Assembly (NCBI GenBank): GCA_027493625.1
Contig: JAOSKM010000002.1
Location: forward strand, 620,001 to 684,000
From: Planctomycetota bacterium
Lineage (GTDB): Bacteria > Planctomycetota > UBA8742 > UBA2392
Length of the DNA stretch: 64,000 nt
Direction: 5' to 3'
Made by a program: the position numbers and the translations under genes. Of the stretch, positions 62,885-64,000 are shown piece after piece; the stretch's first letter is position 1, and the number at the start of each line of letters is the position of its first letter. The notes below the pieces were generated by a model that worked only from the letters and a program-made list of their open reading frames with translations, was not told the origin of the DNA and did no database searches.

Positions 62885-63616
62885 CTACTCGTCCAGCGGG
62901 CCGTCGGGGAACAGCTCCTCGAAGCTGGCGTAGCCGTGCAGCGGCGCGAGGTCGAGGTCGTTGCGCATGTGGTCCCAGCCGTCGTAGCCGGCCGCGATGG
63001 CGAACTTCAGGTTGGCGATGGCCCGGCTGCGCTCCTTGGCGCGCTCGGTTTCATCCACCATGGTGGAATGCACGGCGTAGGCGCAGGCCAGCTGGTAGTA
63101 GGCGTCTTCCGATTGCTCGGCGCGGCGGCGCTGTTCTGTCAGCGCCAGCGCCAGCTCAATGTTCTTCAATGCCTCGGCCCTGTTGCCCGCCGCGAACTGG
63201 CAGGCCGCCAAACCGATGTAGCAGTCGCACAGCACCAGCCCGTCCTCTGAACCTTCCGCCAGCGCGCGCTGGATGGCCGCCTCGTAGGACTCGGCCGACA
63301 GCCGTGGCATGCCATGGCCGCGCAGGGCGTAGGCCTTGATCTCGTGGTTCAGGGGATCATCGGGGTCAAGCTGCAGCAGGCGCTCGGCGCGGGCCAGCAT
63401 CGCTGCGTAATCCCGCGTCTGCACCATGCGGAAGGCGTCGCGCTGCAACTCGGTGACGCTGCCATCGAAGGCCACGCCGCCCGGCAGCTGGCGTTCCACC
63501 CGGCAATCGCGGGTTTCACGTTTCTTCTTCTTGTGGTGCTTGTGGGCGGCGCCGACGAACACGGCCGCCATCATCGAGACAATGGAAAGCACCAGGTAAA
63601 TCCGCGACATCCGCAT
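62885..63616 (-). CDS. hypothetical TPR-like membrane-anchored protein
   Basis: A 243-residue protein with an N-terminal anchor (RIYLVLSIVSMMAAVFVGAA), a His/Lys-rich stretch (HKHHKKKKRE) and TPR-type helices (AMLARAERLLQLDPDDPLNH; YQLACAYAVHSTMVDETERA; KFAIAAGYDGWDHMRNDLDL). The C-terminal LHGYASFEELFPD matches the last-helix pattern of TPR proteins in planctomycete-type kinases. Start set at 63616; an in-frame ATG 27 nt upstream gives extra residues (MVCFPVEAA). Role unknown. Confidence 0.65.
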   Translation of the reverse strand: MRMSRIYLVLSIVSMMAAVFVGAAHKHHKKKKRETRDCRVERQLPGGVAFDGSVTELQRDAFRMVQTRDYAAMLARAERLLQLDPDDPLNHEIKAYALRGHGMPRLSAESYEAAIQRALAEGSEDGLVLCDCYIGLAACQFAAGNRAEALKNIELALALTEQRRRAEQSEDAYYQLACAYAVHSTMVDETERAKERSRAIANLKFAIAAGYDGWDHMRNDLDLAPLHGYASFEELFPDGPLDE

Positions 63617-63673
63617 GGCTGCCTCCACCGGAAAGCATACCACGCGACCGCCACCGGGGCGAACGTTACCCGG

Positions 63674-64000
63674 CTACTGGTTCACCAGCTGATGGATGGC
63701 GTCCAGGGTACGCAGCACGGCGGGCATTTCATTCAGCGGGATCATATTGGGGCCGTCGCTGAGCGCCTTGTCAGGCTCGGGGTGCGTCTCGGCGAAGATT
63801 CCGTCGGCGCCCGCCGCCACGGCCGCGCGCGCCAGCACGGGCGCGAACTCGCGCTGGCCGCCGGACTTGTCGCCCGAGCCGCCGGGCAGCTGCACGCTGT
63901 GGGTGGCGTCGAAGACGACCGGGCAGCCGGTGCGCTTCATGATGGGGATGCTGCGCATGTCGCTGACCAGGTTGTTGTAGCCGAAGCTTGCGCCGCGCTC
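63674..64000 (-). CDS. kdsA: 3-deoxy-8-phosphooctulonate synthase KdsA (5' end outside window)
   Basis: The last 108 codons: [20 protein letters not shown], then [37 protein letters not shown] and [20 protein letters not shown]. KdsA condenses PEP and arabinose-5-phosphate to Kdo-8-phosphate for lipopolysaccharide, confirming a diderm cell envelope. The start lies beyond the right edge. Confidence 0.95.
   Translation of the reverse strand, partial: ERGASFGYNNLVSDMRSIPIMKRTGCPVVFDATHSVQLPGGSGDKSGGQREFAPVLARAAVAAGADGIFAETHPEPDKALSDGPNMIPLNEMPAVLRTLDAIHQLVNQ

Overview
The window comes from a high-GC, Gram-negative (diderm) bacterium. The outer-membrane side is shown by LolA, KdsA, two beta-barrel proteins and many lipoproteins. 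Protein composition (MoxR, CM-DAHP synthase fusion, FMN-glutamate-synthase-like enzyme, bacillithiol deacetylase, polymorphic-toxin immunity gene) would suit a planctomycete or myxobacterium-like lineage, but no marker settles the phylum. About a dozen genes carry single-base indels, roughly half of them in short homopolymers, after which the reading frame resumes at the right place. I read most of these as assembly errors, so these genes are annotated as single features with the break noted.

The most striking content is in-frame UGA at positions normally held by catalytic or metal-binding cysteine. A TlpA-like thioredoxin at the left edge has U-G-P-C instead of C-G-P-C. At 44.3-46.6 kb a MerR-type regulator is followed on the same strand by a beta-barrel protein, a lipoprotein whose HMA-like domain carries U-x-x-U, and a second HMA lipoprotein with G-M-T-U-x-x-C. 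The barrel gene also has a UGA in its signal peptide. Hairpins resembling bacterial SECIS elements lie just downstream of the UGAs. I read this as a mer-like, metal-responsive selenoprotein operon, which I do not recognise as a described system.

Layout: 0-5.2 kb, selenoprotein thioredoxin, acyl-CoA carboxyltransferase, hybrid histidine kinase. 5.4-16.3 kb, two paralogous small proteins, an Ig-like lipoprotein, a PLP decarboxylase, a P-type ATPase, a GGDEF protein, a methyltransferase and an AraC regulator. 16.3-18.6 kb, an accessory island with a toxin-tip/immunity cassette behind 35-bp direct repeats and an IS630 remnant. 18.6-23.7 kb, a glutamate-synthase-like enzyme, a response regulator and an aromatic amino-acid operon (prephenate dehydratase, CM-DAHP synthase) preceded by a Phe/Tyr-rich leader peptide and attenuator. 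23.8-32.8 kb, housekeeping genes (polysaccharide deacetylase, RNase D, MoaC, ElbB, PilB, MobB-like NTPase, anti-sigma kinase, MoxR). 32.9-36.0 kb, phoU-phoB-phoR. 36-44.2 kb, transglutaminase-like protein, large envelope protein, NUDIX enzyme, DksA-like protein with a histone-H1-like tail, peptidase and SurE. 44.3-46.6 kb, the selenoprotein operon. 46.7-51.6 kb, a giant secreted protein, tRNA-Phe and thiolase. 51.7-55.4 kb, a low-GC cytosine methylase/DUF4928/Vsr restriction-modification island clipped by an IS3-family insertion with a visible 4-bp target duplication. 55.4-64 kb, hypothetical proteins, NadC, a P-domain lipoprotein, porin, cytochrome c, a BtuF-like binding protein, BshB1 and partial KdsA.
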